This document shows positions 14,009-24,290 of a DNA stretch of 64,000 nt, one piece after another. How positions within the stretch are numbered: the first letter of the stretch is position 1; each line of letters begins with the position of its first letter. The position numbers were made by a program, and so were the translations under genes. The DNA comes from Thermomonas alba (GTDB lineage: Bacteria > Pseudomonadota > Gammaproteobacteria > Xanthomonadales > Xanthomonadaceae): NCBI RefSeq assembly GCF_022419205.1, contig NZ_JAJOZU010000005.1, forward strand, positions 1-64,000, in the 5' to 3' direction. The notes under the pieces are model-generated. The model was not told the origin of the DNA. It worked only from the letters and a program-made list of their open reading frames with translations, and did not search any database.

Positions 14009-14812
14009 TTATGCCGGCACCGGTCGCCGCGCCCAGTTGCGCACGATGCGGGCGATATCCGCCACGCCATCGGTCAGCGCCGCCGGGCCCGGCTGCAGGA
14101 TCCGCGGCGACTTGATCTCGAACAGCTGCCCGTCCCGCACCGCCGGGATCGCCTCCCAGCCGGGACGGGCAGCGACCTTTTCTGGACGGAAGCGCTTGCC
14201 GCACCAGCTGCCGAGGATGATGTCCGGCGCGCGCCGCACCACCTCGTGCGGGTCCTCCAGGATGCGCGCCTTCGCCAACGGCTCGCGCGCACGCTCCGGG
14301 AAGATGTCGTCGCCGCCGGCGATGCGGATCAGCTCGGCCACCCACTGGATGCCGGTGATCGGCGGCGTGTCCCACTCCTCGAAATAGACCTTCGGTCGGC
14401 GCGGCAACATTGCCGCTTCGCGCTCGATGGCCTCCAGTCCGCGGCGCAGGCCATCGACATACGCATTCGCCTTTTCGCCGGCGCCGACCAGCGCGCCCAG
14501 CCGGCGCACGTAGTCGAGGATGCCCTCCACGCTGCGGTGGTTGCTGATCCACACCTCCACGCCGCGGCGGATCAGCGCCTGCGCGATGTCGGCCTGGATG
14601 TCGGAAAAGCCGACCACGAAGTCCGGCGCGAGCTTCAGGATGTCGTCGATTTTGGCCGAGGTGAACGCGCTGACCTTCGGCTTCTCGCGCCGCGCCTGCG
14701 GTGGGCGCACGGTGAAGCCGCTGATGCCGACGATGCGGTCCTGCTCGCCCAGCGCGTATAGGACTTCGGTGGGCTCTTCGGTCAGGCAGACGATCCGGCG
14801 CGGGCCGCTCAT
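14009..14812 (-). CDS. Cobalamin/iron-siderophore type substrate-binding protein, no signal peptide
   Basis: A 267-residue protein of the BtuF/FepB class (COG0614). It starts IVCLTEEPTEVLYALGEQDR and contains VSAFTSAKIDDILKLAPDFV and LGSWCGKRFRPEKV. No signal peptide is visible at the ATG chosen (14812), so it may act in the cytoplasm or use another export route. It overlaps the preceding small gene by 4 bp (ATGA). No transporter genes are adjacent. Cobalamin as ligand is only a family-level guess. Confidence 0.8.
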   Translation of the reverse strand: MSGPRRIVCLTEEPTEVLYALGEQDRIVGISGFTVRPPQARREKPKVSAFTSAKIDDILKLAPDFVVGFSDIQADIAQALIRRGVEVWISNHRSVEGILDYVRRLGALVGAGEKANAYVDGLRRGLEAIEREAAMLPRRPKVYFEEWDTPPITGIQWVAELIRIAGGDDIFPERAREPLAKARILEDPHEVVRRAPDIILGSWCGKRFRPEKVAARPGWEAIPAVRDGQLFEIKSPRILQPGPAALTDGVADIARIVRNWARRPVPA

Positions 14813-15159
14813 GCCAATGGTGCCCAGATCAGGCATTCGTCCACGAAGATCGCCGGCACTTCCCACGGATGGTGCGGGCGGATGCCGGCCTCGATCACCC
14901 GCGCCAGCCGCTGCGGATCGCGCGGCAGGGTGAACACCAATCGCACGCTGGCCACCTTCGCCAGTTCGCCAATGCGGCCGTATGCCGGATTGGCGCCCGG
15001 CAGCGGGCGGAACTGCTCCTCGCCGACGGCGTCGATCCACATCACGCGGTCATAGTGGCCGCCCCGCAGCGGCTCCACCGCGCAGATCCCGTCCTGCACC
15101 GCCTGCACGTACGCCGGCGGCACCTGCACGCTGACGCGGTAGGCCGGCTGCAGGCTCAT
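14809..15159 (-). CDS. Small YqfO/NIF3-insert-like (CutA-like fold) protein
   Basis: A 116-residue protein. [18 protein letters not shown], then [15 protein letters not shown] and [19 protein letters not shown] resemble the CutA-like insert of NIF3/YqfO proteins (COG3323). The HPWE motif corresponds to the usual HPYEE. It is translationally coupled at both ends: its ATG overlaps the pdxH stop and its stop overlaps the next start. A metal-linked role is possible, but function is unknown. Confidence 0.72.
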   Translation of the reverse strand: MSLQPAYRVSVQVPPAYVQAVQDGICAVEPLRGGHYDRVMWIDAVGEEQFRPLPGANPAYGRIGELAKVASVRLVFTLPRDPQRLARVIEAGIRPHHPWEVPAIFVDECLIWAPLA

Positions 15160-15752
15160 GGATACAGCATCCGCTCGGACCAGACACCGTCCGCACTGCG
15201 CTCGTGCAGATGGCGCTCGTGCAGGCGGTATTGCGCGCCGTACCAGAACTCCACCGCGTGCGGCACCACCCGGAAGCCGGTCCAGCGCGGCGGGCGCGGT
15301 ACCGCGCGGCCCTCGAACTGGCGTTCGAACTCGGCCAGGCGCGCCTCGAACGTGGCGCGCGCCTCCAGCGTCTCGGACTGCTTCGAGGCCCACGCGCCCA
15401 GCTGGCTACCGCGCGGGCGGGTCGCGAAATAGGCATCGGCCTCGGCGTCCGACACCAGTTCCACCGCGCCCTCGATCCGCACCTGCACGCCATTGCGCAC
15501 GCGCGGCCAGTGGAACAGCAGCGCCGCGCGCGGATTGGCCTGCAGCTCGCGGCCCTTGCGCCCGTCGAGATGGCTGTAGAAGACGAAACCGCGGGCGTCG
15601 TGCGCTTTCAGCAGCACGACGCGGGCGGAGGGCGCGCCATCGGGCGTGGCGGTGGCCAGGGTCATCGCGGTGGGATCGGGCTCCCCGGCCGCCGCGGCCT
15701 CGGCGAACAGGGCATCGAAGGTGTGCAGGATCACATCGGGCAGCGTGCTCAT
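15156..15752 (-). CDS. pdxH: Pyridoxamine/pyridoxine 5'-phosphate oxidase
   Basis: A 198-residue FMN enzyme making PLP. Signatures are [50 protein letters not shown] and the C-terminal [17 protein letters not shown]. The length is normal. A GACAAT hexamer (15764-15759) lies 6 nt before the ATG at 15752, so the transcript may be leaderless. It is divergent from aroK with only 55 bp between the two start codons. Confidence 0.95.
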   Translation of the reverse strand: MSTLPDVILHTFDALFAEAAAAGEPDPTAMTLATATPDGAPSARVVLLKAHDARGFVFYSHLDGRKGRELQANPRAALLFHWPRVRNGVQVRIEGAVELVSDAEADAYFATRPRGSQLGAWASKQSETLEARATFEARLAEFERQFEGRAVPRPPRWTGFRVVPHAVEFWYGAQYRLHERHLHERSADGVWSERMLYP

Positions 15753-15808
15753 GCGCCCATTGTCGCGCAGCCGAACGCGCGCCGCACGGCTGCTAGCATG
15801 TGCCGCCA
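15752..15808. promoter_or_regulatory. Compact divergent promoter pdxH/aroK, two leaderless-type -10 elements
   Basis: GACAAT on the minus strand (15764-15759) sits 6 nt before the pdxH ATG. TAGCAT on the plus strand (15794-15799) sits 8 nt before the aroK ATG. The two elements are only 29 bp apart, so the -35 regions overlap the opposite promoter. Confidence 0.45.
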
Positions 15809-16341
15809 TGCGCGCGCGTCCACACATTCTGCTGATCGGCCCGATGGGGGCGGGCAAGACCACCCTCGGGCGCCTGCTCGCGGCGCACCTGGCGCGCCCG
15901 TTCGTGGACCTGGATGCCCGCATCGAGGCCGATGCCGGGCAGACGATCGCGGCGATCTTCGCGCAGGAAGGCGAGGCCGGCTTTCGCCGCCGCGAGGCGC
16001 AGGCGCTGGCGACCGCGCTGGACGGAGCGCCCGCGGTGATCGCCACCGGCGGCGGCGCGGTGCTGGATGCCGGCAACCGCGCGGCGATGCGCGCGGCGGC
16101 CACGGTGGTGTACCTGACCGTCGATCCGGCGATTCAGCTGGCGCGGCTCCGCGAAGACACCCGCCGGCCGCTGCTGCAGACCGCCGACCCGGCCGCCACG
16201 CTGGCCGCCCTGCAGGCGCAGCGCGAGCCGCTGTACCGCGAGACCGCGCATCTCACATTCGATGCCAGCCTGCTGATGCCGGACGCCGCCGCCCACGCCC
16301 TGGCCGACCGGCTGGCCACTCTGGAGCCCTGCCCCGCATGA
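15808..16341 (+). CDS. aroK: Shikimate kinase
   Basis: A 177-residue kinase that phosphorylates shikimate at the 3-position. The P-loop [12 protein letters not shown] is at residues 10-21, and the family motifs [13 protein letters not shown] and ATGGGAVLD follow. Its TGA overlaps the aroB ATG (ATGA), the usual aroKB coupling. Confidence 0.96.
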   Translation: MRARPHILLIGPMGAGKTTLGRLLAAHLARPFVDLDARIEADAGQTIAAIFAQEGEAGFRRREAQALATALDGAPAVIATGGGAVLDAGNRAAMRAAATVVYLTVDPAIQLARLREDTRRPLLQTADPAATLAALQAQREPLYRETAHLTFDASLLMPDAAAHALADRLATLEPCPA

Positions 16342-17435
16342 CCGATCCCACGCGCATCGTGGACGTGGCTGGCGCCGCGCCCTACCGCATCCATATCGGC
16401 ACCGGCCTGCTCACCGACGGCGCGCTGCTGACGCGGACGCTGCGCGGCCGCCACGCGCTCGTCGTCAGCGACAGCCACGTGGCCCCGCTGTATGCGCAGG
16501 CGGTGGAGGACGCGCTGCGCGCGGCGCGGCCGGACCTGCGGATCGGCCGCCACGTGCTGCGCGCCGGCGAAGCGGAAAAGACGCTGGCCAACTTCGCCGC
16601 GGTGATCGATGCCCTGGCCGCGCTCGGCGCCACCCGTGATGCCTGCGTGTTCGCGCTCGGTGGCGGGGTGGTCGGCGACCTGGCCGGCTTCGCCGCCGCC
16701 TGCTGGATGCGCGGGATCGACTGCGTGCAGCTGCCCACCACCCTGCTGGCAATGGTGGATTCCTCGGTCGGCGGCAAGACTGCGGTGGACATCCCGCAGG
16801 GCAAGAACCTGGTCGGCGCGTTCCATCCGCCGCGCGCGGTGGTGGCCGATACCGCGACCCTGCGCACGCTGCCGCCGCGCGAACTACGCGCCGGGCTGGC
16901 CGAGGTCATCAAGTACGGCGCGATCGTGGATGCGCCCTTCCTCGCCTGGCTGGCCGAACACGCCGAGGCGCTGCTGGCCGGCGACGATGCCGCGCTGGCC
17001 GAGGCCATCGCCCGCAGCTGCCTGCACAAGGCCGCGATCACCGAACGGGACCCGCACGAGCGCGGCGAGCGCGCACTGCTCAACTTCGGCCACACCTTCG
17101 CCCACGCGATCGAGGCCGAGCAGGGCTATGGGTGCGGCCTCAACCACGGCGAGGCGGTGGCGGTGGGCATGCTGCTGGCCGCGCGGCTGTCGGCCACGCT
17201 GGGGCTGGCCTCATGGGCGGACGCGGACGCACTGCGCGCACTGCTGCTGCGTTTCGGCCTGCCGGTGGCGCTGCCCGCCGGGCTGGCGCCGGACGCGCTG
17301 CTGGCGCGGATGCGGCTGGACAAGAAGGCGCAGTCGGACGGCCTGCGCTTCATTCTCTGGAACGGCCCCGGCCTGGCACGCGTGGTGTCCGGCGTGGACG
17401 AAGCCGCAGTGCGGTCGGTGCTCGGCAACGCCTGA
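16338..17435 (+). CDS. aroB: 3-dehydroquinate synthase
   Basis: A 365-residue NAD- and zinc-dependent enzyme converting DAHP to 3-dehydroquinate. Signatures are [36 protein letters not shown] and the metal ligands in [11 protein letters not shown] and [10 protein letters not shown]. Start and coupling to aroK are fixed by the ATGA overlap. Confidence 0.96.
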   Translation: MTDPTRIVDVAGAAPYRIHIGTGLLTDGALLTRTLRGRHALVVSDSHVAPLYAQAVEDALRAARPDLRIGRHVLRAGEAEKTLANFAAVIDALAALGATRDACVFALGGGVVGDLAGFAAACWMRGIDCVQLPTTLLAMVDSSVGGKTAVDIPQGKNLVGAFHPPRAVVADTATLRTLPPRELRAGLAEVIKYGAIVDAPFLAWLAEHAEALLAGDDAALAEAIARSCLHKAAITERDPHERGERALLNFGHTFAHAIEAEQGYGCGLNHGEAVAVGMLLAARLSATLGLASWADADALRALLLRFGLPVALPAGLAPDALLARMRLDKKAQSDGLRFILWNGPGLARVVSGVDEAAVRSVLGNA

Positions 17436-17475
17436 GAATCGCGCCTGCCGAGGCGCGCAGGACGCGGCGAGACCG

Positions 17476-17490
17476 TACAATCCGCCCCCA
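17476..17490 (+). promoter_or_regulatory. -10-like TACAAT before the WGR-like gene
   Basis: TACAAT (17476-17481) lies 8 nt before the ATG at 17490, which again suggests a near-leaderless start. Confidence 0.4.
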
Positions 17491-17744
17491 TGCGCCTGCT
17501 GCTGCAACAACGCCCCGACGGCCGCGAAGCCCCGCGCTTCGTCCAGCTCCAGCTCCAGCCCGACCTGCTGGGCGGCTGGGAGCTGCTGCGCGAGAGCGGC
17601 CAGACCGGCGGCCGCAGCACCCTGCGGCGCACGCTCTATCCCGACCAGGCCAGCGCGCTGGCGGCGCTGGAAAAGGAACGCGACGCGCAGCTGCGCAAAG
17701 GCTTCCAGCTGGTGTTCGCGCAGGGCGCCGATGCCCCGAGGTAA
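17490..17744 (+). CDS. Small WGR-domain-like protein
   Basis: An 84-residue protein. It has RFVQLQLQPDLLGGWELLRE, then GQTGGRSTLRRTLYPDQ and a helical end in which a basic KGFQLV follows. The Trp-Glu-Leu and Gly-Gln-Gly-Gly spacing resembles the WGR domain found in DNA-binding and PARP-like proteins; it would be a stand-alone WGR. It lies between aroB and hemE on the same strand. Role unknown. Confidence 0.7.
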   Translation: MRLLLQQRPDGREAPRFVQLQLQPDLLGGWELLRESGQTGGRSTLRRTLYPDQASALAALEKERDAQLRKGFQLVFAQGADAPR

Positions 17745-17816
17745 GCCATCCCTGCACCGCCACCCTGCGATCGCCCGCACCTTGCCGGGCCTGTCATTCC
17801 TTCCGGAGATCCATCC

Positions 17817-18878
17817 GTGTCCACGCCTCTGAAGAACGATCGTCTCCTGCGCGCGCTGCGGCGCGAGCCGGTGGACTGCACGCCGGTCTGGCTGATGCGC
17901 CAGGCCGGTCGCTACCTGCCGGAATACCGCGCCACCCGCAAGGCCGCCGGCAGCTTCCTGGCGATGGCCAAGACCCCGGAACTGGCGTGCGAGGTGACCC
18001 TGCAGCCGCTGCGCCGGTTCCCGCTGGACGCCGCGATCCTGTTCTCCGACATCCTCACCGTGCCCGACGCGATGGGGCTCGGCCTGTATTTCGCCGAAGG
18101 CGAAGGCCCCAAGTTCGAACGCCCGCTGCGCAGCGCCGCCGACATCGCCGCGCTGGCCGTGCCGGACATGGAGACCGAGCTGCGCTATGTGATGGACGCG
18201 GTGCGCCTGATCCGCCGCGAGTTGGACGGCGCAGTGCCGCTGATCGGCTTCTCCGGCAGTCCGTGGACGCTGGCCTGCTACATGGTGGAAGGCGGCGGCA
18301 GCAAGGAGTGGGGCAAGGTCAAGGCGCTGGCATTGAATGAACCGGCGGCGATGCACCGATTGCTGGACACCGTCACCGACGCGGTGATCGCATATCTGGG
18401 CGCGCAGCGCGCGGCCGGCGCGCAGGCGCTGCAGGTGTTCGACACCTGGGGCGGCACCCTGTCGCCGGCGATGTACCGCGAGTTCTCCCTGCCCTATCTC
18501 ATCCGCATCGCGCGCGAACTGAAGTCCGCCGAGGTGCCGGTGATCCTGTTCGGCAAGGGCAATGCTCTCCACCTCGATGCGCTGTTCGCCAGCGGCGCGG
18601 ATGCGATCGGCGTGGACTGGACGGTGACCCTGGAGGATGCCGCGCGCCGCAACGGTGGCCGCGTCGCGCTGCAGGGCAACCTGGACCCGGCAATGCTGTA
18701 TGGCAGCCCCGACGCGGTGCGCGCGCAGGTCCGCGCGGTGCTGGACAGCTACCGCGACGGCAACGGCGGCAGCCGCGAGGGCCACGTCTTCAACCTCGGC
18801 CATGGCCTGTCGCCGGACATGAACCCCGACCACGTGGCCGCGCTGGTGGACGAGGTGCACGCCTACAGCGCGCGCTGA
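17817..18878 (+). CDS. hemE: Uroporphyrinogen decarboxylase
   Basis: A 353-residue haem-pathway enzyme converting uroporphyrinogen III to coproporphyrinogen [19 protein letters not shown] and [19 protein letters not shown] are the two family signatures. The start is a GTG preceded by a purine-rich CGGAGAT. The last 16 bp overlap the convergent histidine kinase gene. Confidence 0.96.
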   Translation: MSTPLKNDRLLRALRREPVDCTPVWLMRQAGRYLPEYRATRKAAGSFLAMAKTPELACEVTLQPLRRFPLDAAILFSDILTVPDAMGLGLYFAEGEGPKFERPLRSAADIAALAVPDMETELRYVMDAVRLIRRELDGAVPLIGFSGSPWTLACYMVEGGGSKEWGKVKALALNEPAAMHRLLDTVTDAVIAYLGAQRAAGAQALQVFDTWGGTLSPAMYREFSLPYLIRIARELKSAEVPVILFGKGNALHLDALFASGADAIGVDWTVTLEDAARRNGGRVALQGNLDPAMLYGSPDAVRAQVRAVLDSYRDGNGGSREGHVFNLGHGLSPDMNPDHVAALVDEVHAYSAR

Positions 18879-21800
18879 GCGCACGCTGGCAGCGCCTGCG
18901 GATGCGCGGCCAGCACCGCATCCAAGGCGCGTGCCAGCCTCTCTCCGCTCACCGGCTTGCGCAAAAAGCCGTCGAACCCGGCGGCGCGCGCCTGCGCCTC
19001 GGCCTGCGCATCGGACCGCGCGGTGACCGCCAGCAGCGGCGCAGTGAAGCCCTGTGCACGCAACGTCTGCGCCAATGCCAGGCCGTCCATTCCCGGCAGG
19101 TCGAGATCCAGCAGGGCGGCATCGAACGCGCCGGCGCTGGCTTCCGAGAGCGCGCCCAACGCATGCCCGACGTGTGTGACGGTGTGCCCCTGCGCCTGCA
19201 GCAGACCGGCAATGACCTCGGCGATGATCGGATCGTCCTCCACCAGCAGCAGCCGCAGGGTGCGCGTACTCGCCGCAGAGTCCTGCGCCGGCGTGACCGG
19301 CGCGGCCATTTCCACCACCGGCAACGGCAGCTCCACCGTGAAGCTGGCGCCAGCGCCGAGCGTGCTCTCCACCGTGATGCGCCCGCCCATCGCCGCCGCC
19401 AGCTCCTGCGAGATCGCCAGCCCCAGCCCGCTACCGCCATAGCGTTCGTGGGTGCGCGCGCCCTCGGCCTGCTCGAAGCGTTGGAACAGCCGCTGCTGCT
19501 GTTCCTGGCTCAAGCCAGGCCCGGTATCACGGATGAGGCAGCGCACGCCCTGCGGCGCCAGCGGCGCGACCTGCAGACGCACCTCGCCGGCATCGGTGAA
19601 CTTGATCGCGTTGGCCAGCAGATTGAGCAAGATCTGGCGCACGCGCGTGCAGTCGCCGCGCAGACCGGCCGGCACATCGTCCGCCACCTCGACCACGAAG
19701 CGCAGGCCCTTGCGCTCGGCCACCGGGGCGAGCAGCCCGGCAACTTCGTCCAGCAGCGCGCGCAGCGAGAACTCGGACTGCGCCAGCTCCAGCTTGCCGG
19801 CTTCGATCCTGGCCAGGTCGAGCGCATCGTTGACCAGCCGCAGCAAGTGCTCGCCGGCGCGGTGGATGGCCTCCACCCAGCCGCGCTGGCGCGCATCCAG
19901 CGGGCTTGCGCGCAGCAGCTCGGCCATCCCCAGCACGCCGGTCATCGGCGTGCGGACCTCGTGGCCAAGGGTCGCCAGAAAGCGGGATTTTGCCTGCGAG
20001 GCTTGTTCGGCCAGCGCCCGCTTTTCTTCGGCCAGCCGCAAGGCGTGCAGTCGATGCAGCCGCAGGCGATACGCGCGCGCCGCCAGCAGCAGCACGAGCG
20101 CCGCGATCAGGGCATAGGCCGCCAGCGCCCAGCCGGTGCGCCACCACGGCGGCGGAATCTCGAAGGCCAGCGCCTGCTCGGGCGCTGGATTGCCGGCGGC
20201 ATCCTGGGCGCGCACGCGTAGCACGTAGCGGCCCGGCATCAGTCCGGCGAACACCCGATCACCGCTCGCGCCCAATGCGACCCAGCCGCGGTCGAAGCCC
20301 TCCAGATACGCCCAGTAGCGGTTGCCCGCGGGGTCATCGAAATCCAGCAGTCGAAACCGGATGCGCAGCTCGCGATCCTCCGGCGTCAGCCGTGACTGCG
20401 GGCCGGCCGGCAAAGGCTGCCAGGCTCCGTGTCGGCGCACCGCAAGGCTATCGAACCGCAACCGCGGCGGCGGCGGCGACGGATCGGCCATCGCCGTATC
20501 CACCATGCGCAGGCCACCGTCGGCGGTGCCGGCCACCAGCAGGCCGTCGTCGCGCAGCACGGCCGCGCGGTCGAGGTATTCCTCGCCGCCGGTGTCATCG
20601 CGCGCGCCCATGTGCGCCAGTCGCTGCTGCGACGGATCCCAGCGGTACAGCCCGCGGCTGGTGGTGATCCAGACCCGATGGCGAGCATCCACCAGCAGCG
20701 CCGCCGCCGCCACCGCAGGCATGCCATGGCGGATGTCGATGCGGACGATGCGCCGCCACTGCGCGCCCTGCCGGCGATAGCCCTCCAGCCCCGCCAGGCG
20801 CTGCAGCCACAGGGTATCGGCGCCGTCGAAGGCGAGTGCATACACCCGCCCCTGGCCCATTGCAGGCACCGGCACGAAGCGCGCAGCTACCGGATCGAAG
20901 CGCAGCACGCCGGTACTGGTGGCCAACCACGGCGCATCGTCCGCCGCCAGCGCCATGTCCTCGATATCGGCCTCGCCCAGTCCGCTCTGTTCACCCGCGC
21001 GCAGATCGCGCAGGATCGCGCCGCTGGCGGGATCGCGCTGCTGCACGCCGCCACCGACCGCCGCCAACCACAGGCGGCCGTCGCGCGCCAGCCGCACGAA
21101 GCCGATCTGGCCGACCGGCACCGGGGCTTGGGCATCCTCGGCGGTCCATTCGGTGACGGTCTCGCCGACGATCCGGATCAGGCCACCGCGATGGGCGATC
21201 CACAAGCGGCCGTCGGCATCCTCGGCGACGGCGGCTGGCTTGACGCTGCGCAGGCGTTCCAGCACGGCGTCCGGCAGCGCCGAAAGGCTGCCGTCCGGGG
21301 CCATGTGCTCGATCACGCCGCCCAGCCCGCCCAGCCACACGCCGCCATCGCGAGCCTTGCCGAGCGCGCGGTACATCGCGCCATTCAACCCATCCTCGAC
21401 GCCCTGATAAACCGCCATCTGACGCCAGTCCGAGCGCAGGTAGCCGAGGCCGCGGCCGAACACCGGCACCCACAGGGCATTGCCTTTCTCGCCGAGCAGG
21501 GCGCCAATCGCGCGCGGAATGGCCGGCCCCCCCAGCGGCACCGGCACCGGCGGGCGCGCCTGGTGCTGGTACCACAGCCCACGCTGGCTGCCGATCCAGT
21601 GGTCGCCCTGGGCATCGGTGACGATCGCCATCATCGCGTTGGGCCGCTGGAACATCGGGGACCACGCCGGCTGCGTCCAGCGCCCCTCGGCACGTCGCCA
21701 CACGCCCTGGCTGCTGCCTACCCACAGCCCATCGCGCTGCGCCGACAGCCCGTACACCAGCGCCAGGCCCTCGGCCTCCGGCAGGTTCACCGGCTCGAAA

Positions 21801-22402
21801 CGGTCTCCGCGCTGGCGCGCCAGCCCCTCGGTGGTGCCGACCCAGAGCACACCGTCGGCATCCACCGCCAGCGCCAGCACGGTCGGCGCGGGCAGACCGG
21901 CGTCCACACCGTAATGCCGCATGCCGCCATCCGCCGCGACCCGGGTCAGGCCACCGTCGTAGGTGCCCAGCCACACCGCATCGCCCTGGCGCGCCATCGC
22001 CCACACGTCGTCGCTGCCCAGCTGCGGGTGGTCGGCCTTGCGCAGGTGGCGAAAGTGCTCGCGCGCGGCATCCAGCACGCTGACGCCCTCGCCTTCCACC
22101 GCCACCCAGATCTGGTTGCGCGCATCCACCAAGAGCGCCTGCACGTTGTTGCCGGGCAGGCCATCGGCCACGTCCGGATCATGCCGCCAGACGCGCATGT
22201 CCACGCCATCGTGGCGGGCCAAGCCGTCGGTGGTGCCGATCCACAGATAGCCGTCGGCATCCCGCACCAGCGCCTTGATCTCGGTCGAAGGCAGGCCCTG
22301 CGCCGGCCCGGTGATGCGAAAGCGCGGGCGCTCCGGCGCGGCCGCCCAGGCGCAGGCGCAGGCGCAGGCCAGCCACAGCAGCAATGCGAAACGTCGATGC
22401 AT
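18863..22402 (-). CDS. Hybrid two-component sensor kinase with periplasmic beta-propeller sensor
   Basis: A 1179-residue protein. A signal sequence ([14 protein letters not shown]) is followed by many Reg_prop propeller units of the [16 protein letters not shown] type (about residues 40-620). Then come a Y_Y_Y-like beta domain, a transmembrane helix near 767 and a HisKA box with the phospho-His near 813 ([12 protein letters not shown]). The ATPase has N box [11 protein letters not shown] and G boxes DTGPGLS and [11 protein letters not shown]-terminal receiver has phospho-Asp near 1097 ([11 protein letters not shown]) and the Lys in LRKPV. There is no DNA-binding domain, so output goes to a partner. 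The start at 22402 has a GGGGAGGA ribosome site. Confidence 0.92.
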   Translation of the reverse strand: MHRRFALLLWLACACACAWAAAPERPRFRITGPAQGLPSTEIKALVRDADGYLWIGTTDGLARHDGVDMRVWRHDPDVADGLPGNNVQALLVDARNQIWVAVEGEGVSVLDAAREHFRHLRKADHPQLGSDDVWAMARQGDAVWLGTYDGGLTRVAADGGMRHYGVDAGLPAPTVLALAVDADGVLWVGTTEGLARQRGDRFEPVNLPEAEGLALVYGLSAQRDGLWVGSSQGVWRRAEGRWTQPAWSPMFQRPNAMMAIVTDAQGDHWIGSQRGLWYQHQARPPVPVPLGGPAIPRAIGALLGEKGNALWVPVFGRGLGYLRSDWRQMAVYQGVEDGLNGAMYRALGKARDGGVWLGGLGGVIEHMAPDGSLSALPDAVLERLRSVKPAAVAEDADGRLWIAHRGGLIRIVGETVTEWTAEDAQAPVPVGQIGFVRLARDGRLWLAAVGGGVQQRDPASGAILRDLRAGEQSGLGEADIEDMALAADDAPWLATSTGVLRFDPVAARFVPVPAMGQGRVYALAFDGADTLWLQRLAGLEGYRRQGAQWRRIVRIDIRHGMPAVAAAALLVDARHRVWITTSRGLYRWDPSQQRLAHMGARDDTGGEEYLDRAAVLRDDGLLVAGTADGGLRMVDTAMADPSPPPPRLRFDSLAVRRHGAWQPLPAGPQSRLTPEDRELRIRFRLLDFDDPAGNRYWAYLEGFDRGWVALGASGDRVFAGLMPGRYVLRVRAQDAAGNPAPEQALAFEIPPPWWRTGWALAAYALIAALVLLLAARAYRLRLHRLHALRLAEEKRALAEQASQAKSRFLATLGHEVRTPMTGVLGMAELLRASPLDARQRGWVEAIHRAGEHLLRLVNDALDLARIEAGKLELAQSEFSLRALLDEVAGLLAPVAERKGLRFVVEVADDVPAGLRGDCTRVRQILLNLLANAIKFTDAGEVRLQVAPLAPQGVRCLIRDTGPGLSQEQQQRLFQRFEQAEGARTHERYGGSGLGLAISQELAAAMGGRITVESTLGAGASFTVELPLPVVEMAAPVTPAQDSAASTRTLRLLLVEDDPIIAEVIAGLLQAQGHTVTHVGHALGALSEASAGAFDAALLDLDLPGMDGLALAQTLRAQGFTAPLLAVTARSDAQAEAQARAAGFDGFLRKPVSGERLARALDAVLAAHPQALPACAQRAL

Positions 22403-22462
22403 GGCGTCCTCCCCGAAGCCTGGATGCTGGCAACCCTTGGCCGCACATGCAAGCGCCACGGC

Positions 22463-22690
22463 TCACCCGGCCAGGAACCGCCGCACGTCCTCCGCCGTGA
22501 AGGGCCAGCCCAGCTCACGCCCGCTGCGCGCCTCGTGCAGCACCGGCACGCGCAGGCCATAATGCGCCTCCAGCGCCGGATCGCCGTCGATGAAATGGCT
22601 CGCAAAAGCCGGCGCGCGCGCCGCCGCCAGCGCGTCCAGCGCCTGCTCACACAGGTGGCAGTCGTCGCGCTGATAGAGGATCAGTTCCAT
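22463..22690 (-). CDS. Glutaredoxin-like family protein
   Basis: A 75-residue thioredoxin-fold protein. CHLC at residues 11-14 (QRDDCHLCEQAL) is the redox centre, and the cis-Pro is in LRVPVLHE. It matches the short glutaredoxin-like proteins (DUF836) common in gammaproteobacteria. It is divergent from sdaA and lies 60 bp upstream of the kinase start. Confidence 0.85.
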   Translation of the reverse strand: MELILYQRDDCHLCEQALDALAAARAPAFASHFIDGDPALEAHYGLRVPVLHEARSGRELGWPFTAEDVRRFLAG

Positions 22691-22722
22691 ACGCCGGCGT
22701 CGGAAAGCAACGGGTATACGCG

Positions 22723-22758
22723 CCTAGAATACGCAACCTTTCAGTCCAACCACACGCA
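22723..22758 (+). promoter_or_regulatory. -10-like TAGAAT upstream of sdaA
   Basis: TAGAAT (22723-22728) would place the transcript start about 23 nt before the sdaA ATG (22758). No clear -35 or ribosome site is visible. Confidence 0.35.
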
Positions 22759-24140
22759 TGGCCGTCTCCACCTTCGATCTCTACAAAATCGGCATCGGCC
22801 CGAGCTCCTCGCACACGGTCGGCCCGATGCGGGCGGCCGCGCGCTTCGTCAGCCACTGGCTGGAGCAGAACGGCGCGCTGGAGCGCACCGCGCGGGTGCG
22901 TGCGGAGGTGTTCGGCTCGCTGGCGATGACCGGTCGCGGCCACGGCACCGACAAGGCGATCCTGATGGGACTGGAAGGCCATTGGCCGAACGAGATCGAT
23001 CCCGACCTGATTCCCGCCGCGCTGGAGCGCATCCGCAGCGAAAAGCGCATTCGCCTGCTGGGGCGCCACGTGATCGGCTTCGACGAGAAGCACGATCTGA
23101 TCATGAACAAGCGCCAGAAGCTGCCCTTCCACACCAACGGTATGCGCTTCACTGCGTTCGATGGCGAAGGCGCGGCGATCGCAACCCGGGATTACTACTC
23201 GGTCGGCGGCGGCTTCGTGGTGAACCAGGACGAGGCCGCCGAAGACCGCATCGTGGCCGATACCACCGAGCTGCCGTATCCCTTCCACAGCGGCGCCGAG
23301 CTGCTGGCGCAGTGCCAGCGCAGCGGGCTCGGCATCGCCGCTTTGATGTTCGAGAACGAACAGGCCTGGCGCAGCGCGGAGGAGATCCGCGCCGGCTTGC
23401 GCGAGATCTGGCGCGCGATGCAGGACTGCGTCGCGCGCGGCATCCGCCATCCGGGCGAGTTGCCCGGCGGCCTGCACGTGGCGCGCCGCGCGCCGGCCCT
23501 GCATGCCGAGCTGTCCGCACGGCCCGAGGCGGCGATGCGCGATCCGCTCACCGTGCTCGACTGGGTCAACCTGTACGCGCTGGCGGTCAACGAGGAGAAC
23601 GCCGCCGGCGGCCGCGTGGTCACCGCGCCCACCAACGGCGCGGCCGGGATCCTGCCGGCCGTGCTGCATTACTACGACCGTTTCTGCCCGGGCGCCAGCG
23701 AGCAGGGTGTGTTCGATTTCCTGCTCACCGCCGCCGCGATCGGCATCCTGTACAAGGAAAACGCCTCGATCAGCGGGGCCGAGGTGGGCTGCCAGGGCGA
23801 AGTCGGGGTGGCCTGCTCGATGGCCGCGGCCGGCCTCACCGCCGCGCTCGGCGGCAGCCCGGCGCAGGTGGAGAACGCCGCCGAGATCGGCATGGAGCAC
23901 AACCTGGGCCTGACCTGCGACCCGATCGGCGGGCTGGTGCAGATTCCCTGCATCGAGCGCAATGCGATGGGCGCGGTGAAGGCGATCAACGCCAGCCGCA
24001 TGGCCCTGCGCGGCGATGGCAGCCACAAGGTGTCGCTGGACAAGGTGATCAAGACCATGCGCGACACCGGCCGCGACATGCAGGACAAGTACAAGGAAAC
24101 CAGCCGCGGCGGGCTCGCGGTGAACGTCATCGAGTGCTGA
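22758..24140 (+). CDS. sdaA: L-serine ammonia-lyase (single-chain, iron-sulfur type)
   Basis: A 460-residue enzyme deaminating L-serine to pyruvate. The N-terminal beta domain begins [19 protein letters not shown]. The catalytic alpha domain has C345 (GAEVGCQGE), C387 (LTCDPIGG) and C398 (QIPCIERN), the three ligands of the [4Fe-4S] cluster in the family. Length and motifs are those of the SdaA/SdaB type. Confidence 0.95.
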   Translation: MAVSTFDLYKIGIGPSSSHTVGPMRAAARFVSHWLEQNGALERTARVRAEVFGSLAMTGRGHGTDKAILMGLEGHWPNEIDPDLIPAALERIRSEKRIRLLGRHVIGFDEKHDLIMNKRQKLPFHTNGMRFTAFDGEGAAIATRDYYSVGGGFVVNQDEAAEDRIVADTTELPYPFHSGAELLAQCQRSGLGIAALMFENEQAWRSAEEIRAGLREIWRAMQDCVARGIRHPGELPGGLHVARRAPALHAELSARPEAAMRDPLTVLDWVNLYALAVNEENAAGGRVVTAPTNGAAGILPAVLHYYDRFCPGASEQGVFDFLLTAAAIGILYKENASISGAEVGCQGEVGVACSMAAAGLTAALGGSPAQVENAAEIGMEHNLGLTCDPIGGLVQIPCIERNAMGAVKAINASRMALRGDGSHKVSLDKVIKTMRDTGRDMQDKYKETSRGGLAVNVIEC

Positions 24141-24290
24141 TGCGTGCGTAGCGTCAAGTCCGCGGCCTGCCGGCCGCTATCGGTTTCAGGGTAAGCTGGC
24201 CATCACCCCTTTCGGGGGGGGGGACCTGGGGGAGAGACGACGATCGACCGCGCATCCGCCACCCGCTGCACGGGCTGGACGCAGCAGGCG
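24141..24290 (+). other. Intergenic leader with a G10 tract
   Basis: CCCC-TTTC is followed by ten consecutive G (24214-24223), then a strong Shine-Dalgarno-like GGGGGAGAG (about 24228-24236). No ATG, GTG or TTG stands in frame at the right distance after it: the frame there reads ACG ACG ATC. No c-di-GMP riboswitch signature was found. Confidence 0.5.

Noticed and set aside
13764-15160. Possible cobalamin riboswitch for the BtuF-like gene
   Set aside because: No B12-box sequence lies upstream, and the gene is the third of a coupled operon led by pdxH.
20429-24151. Long 1240-codon plus-strand frame
   Set aside because: It runs antisense to the hybrid kinase and then out of frame through sdaA, with no domain recognisable.
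24141-24290. Possible c-di-GMP riboswitch before the diguanylate cyclase
   Set aside because: No GEMM-type conserved core was found; only the G tract and a ribosome-site-like sequence are present.
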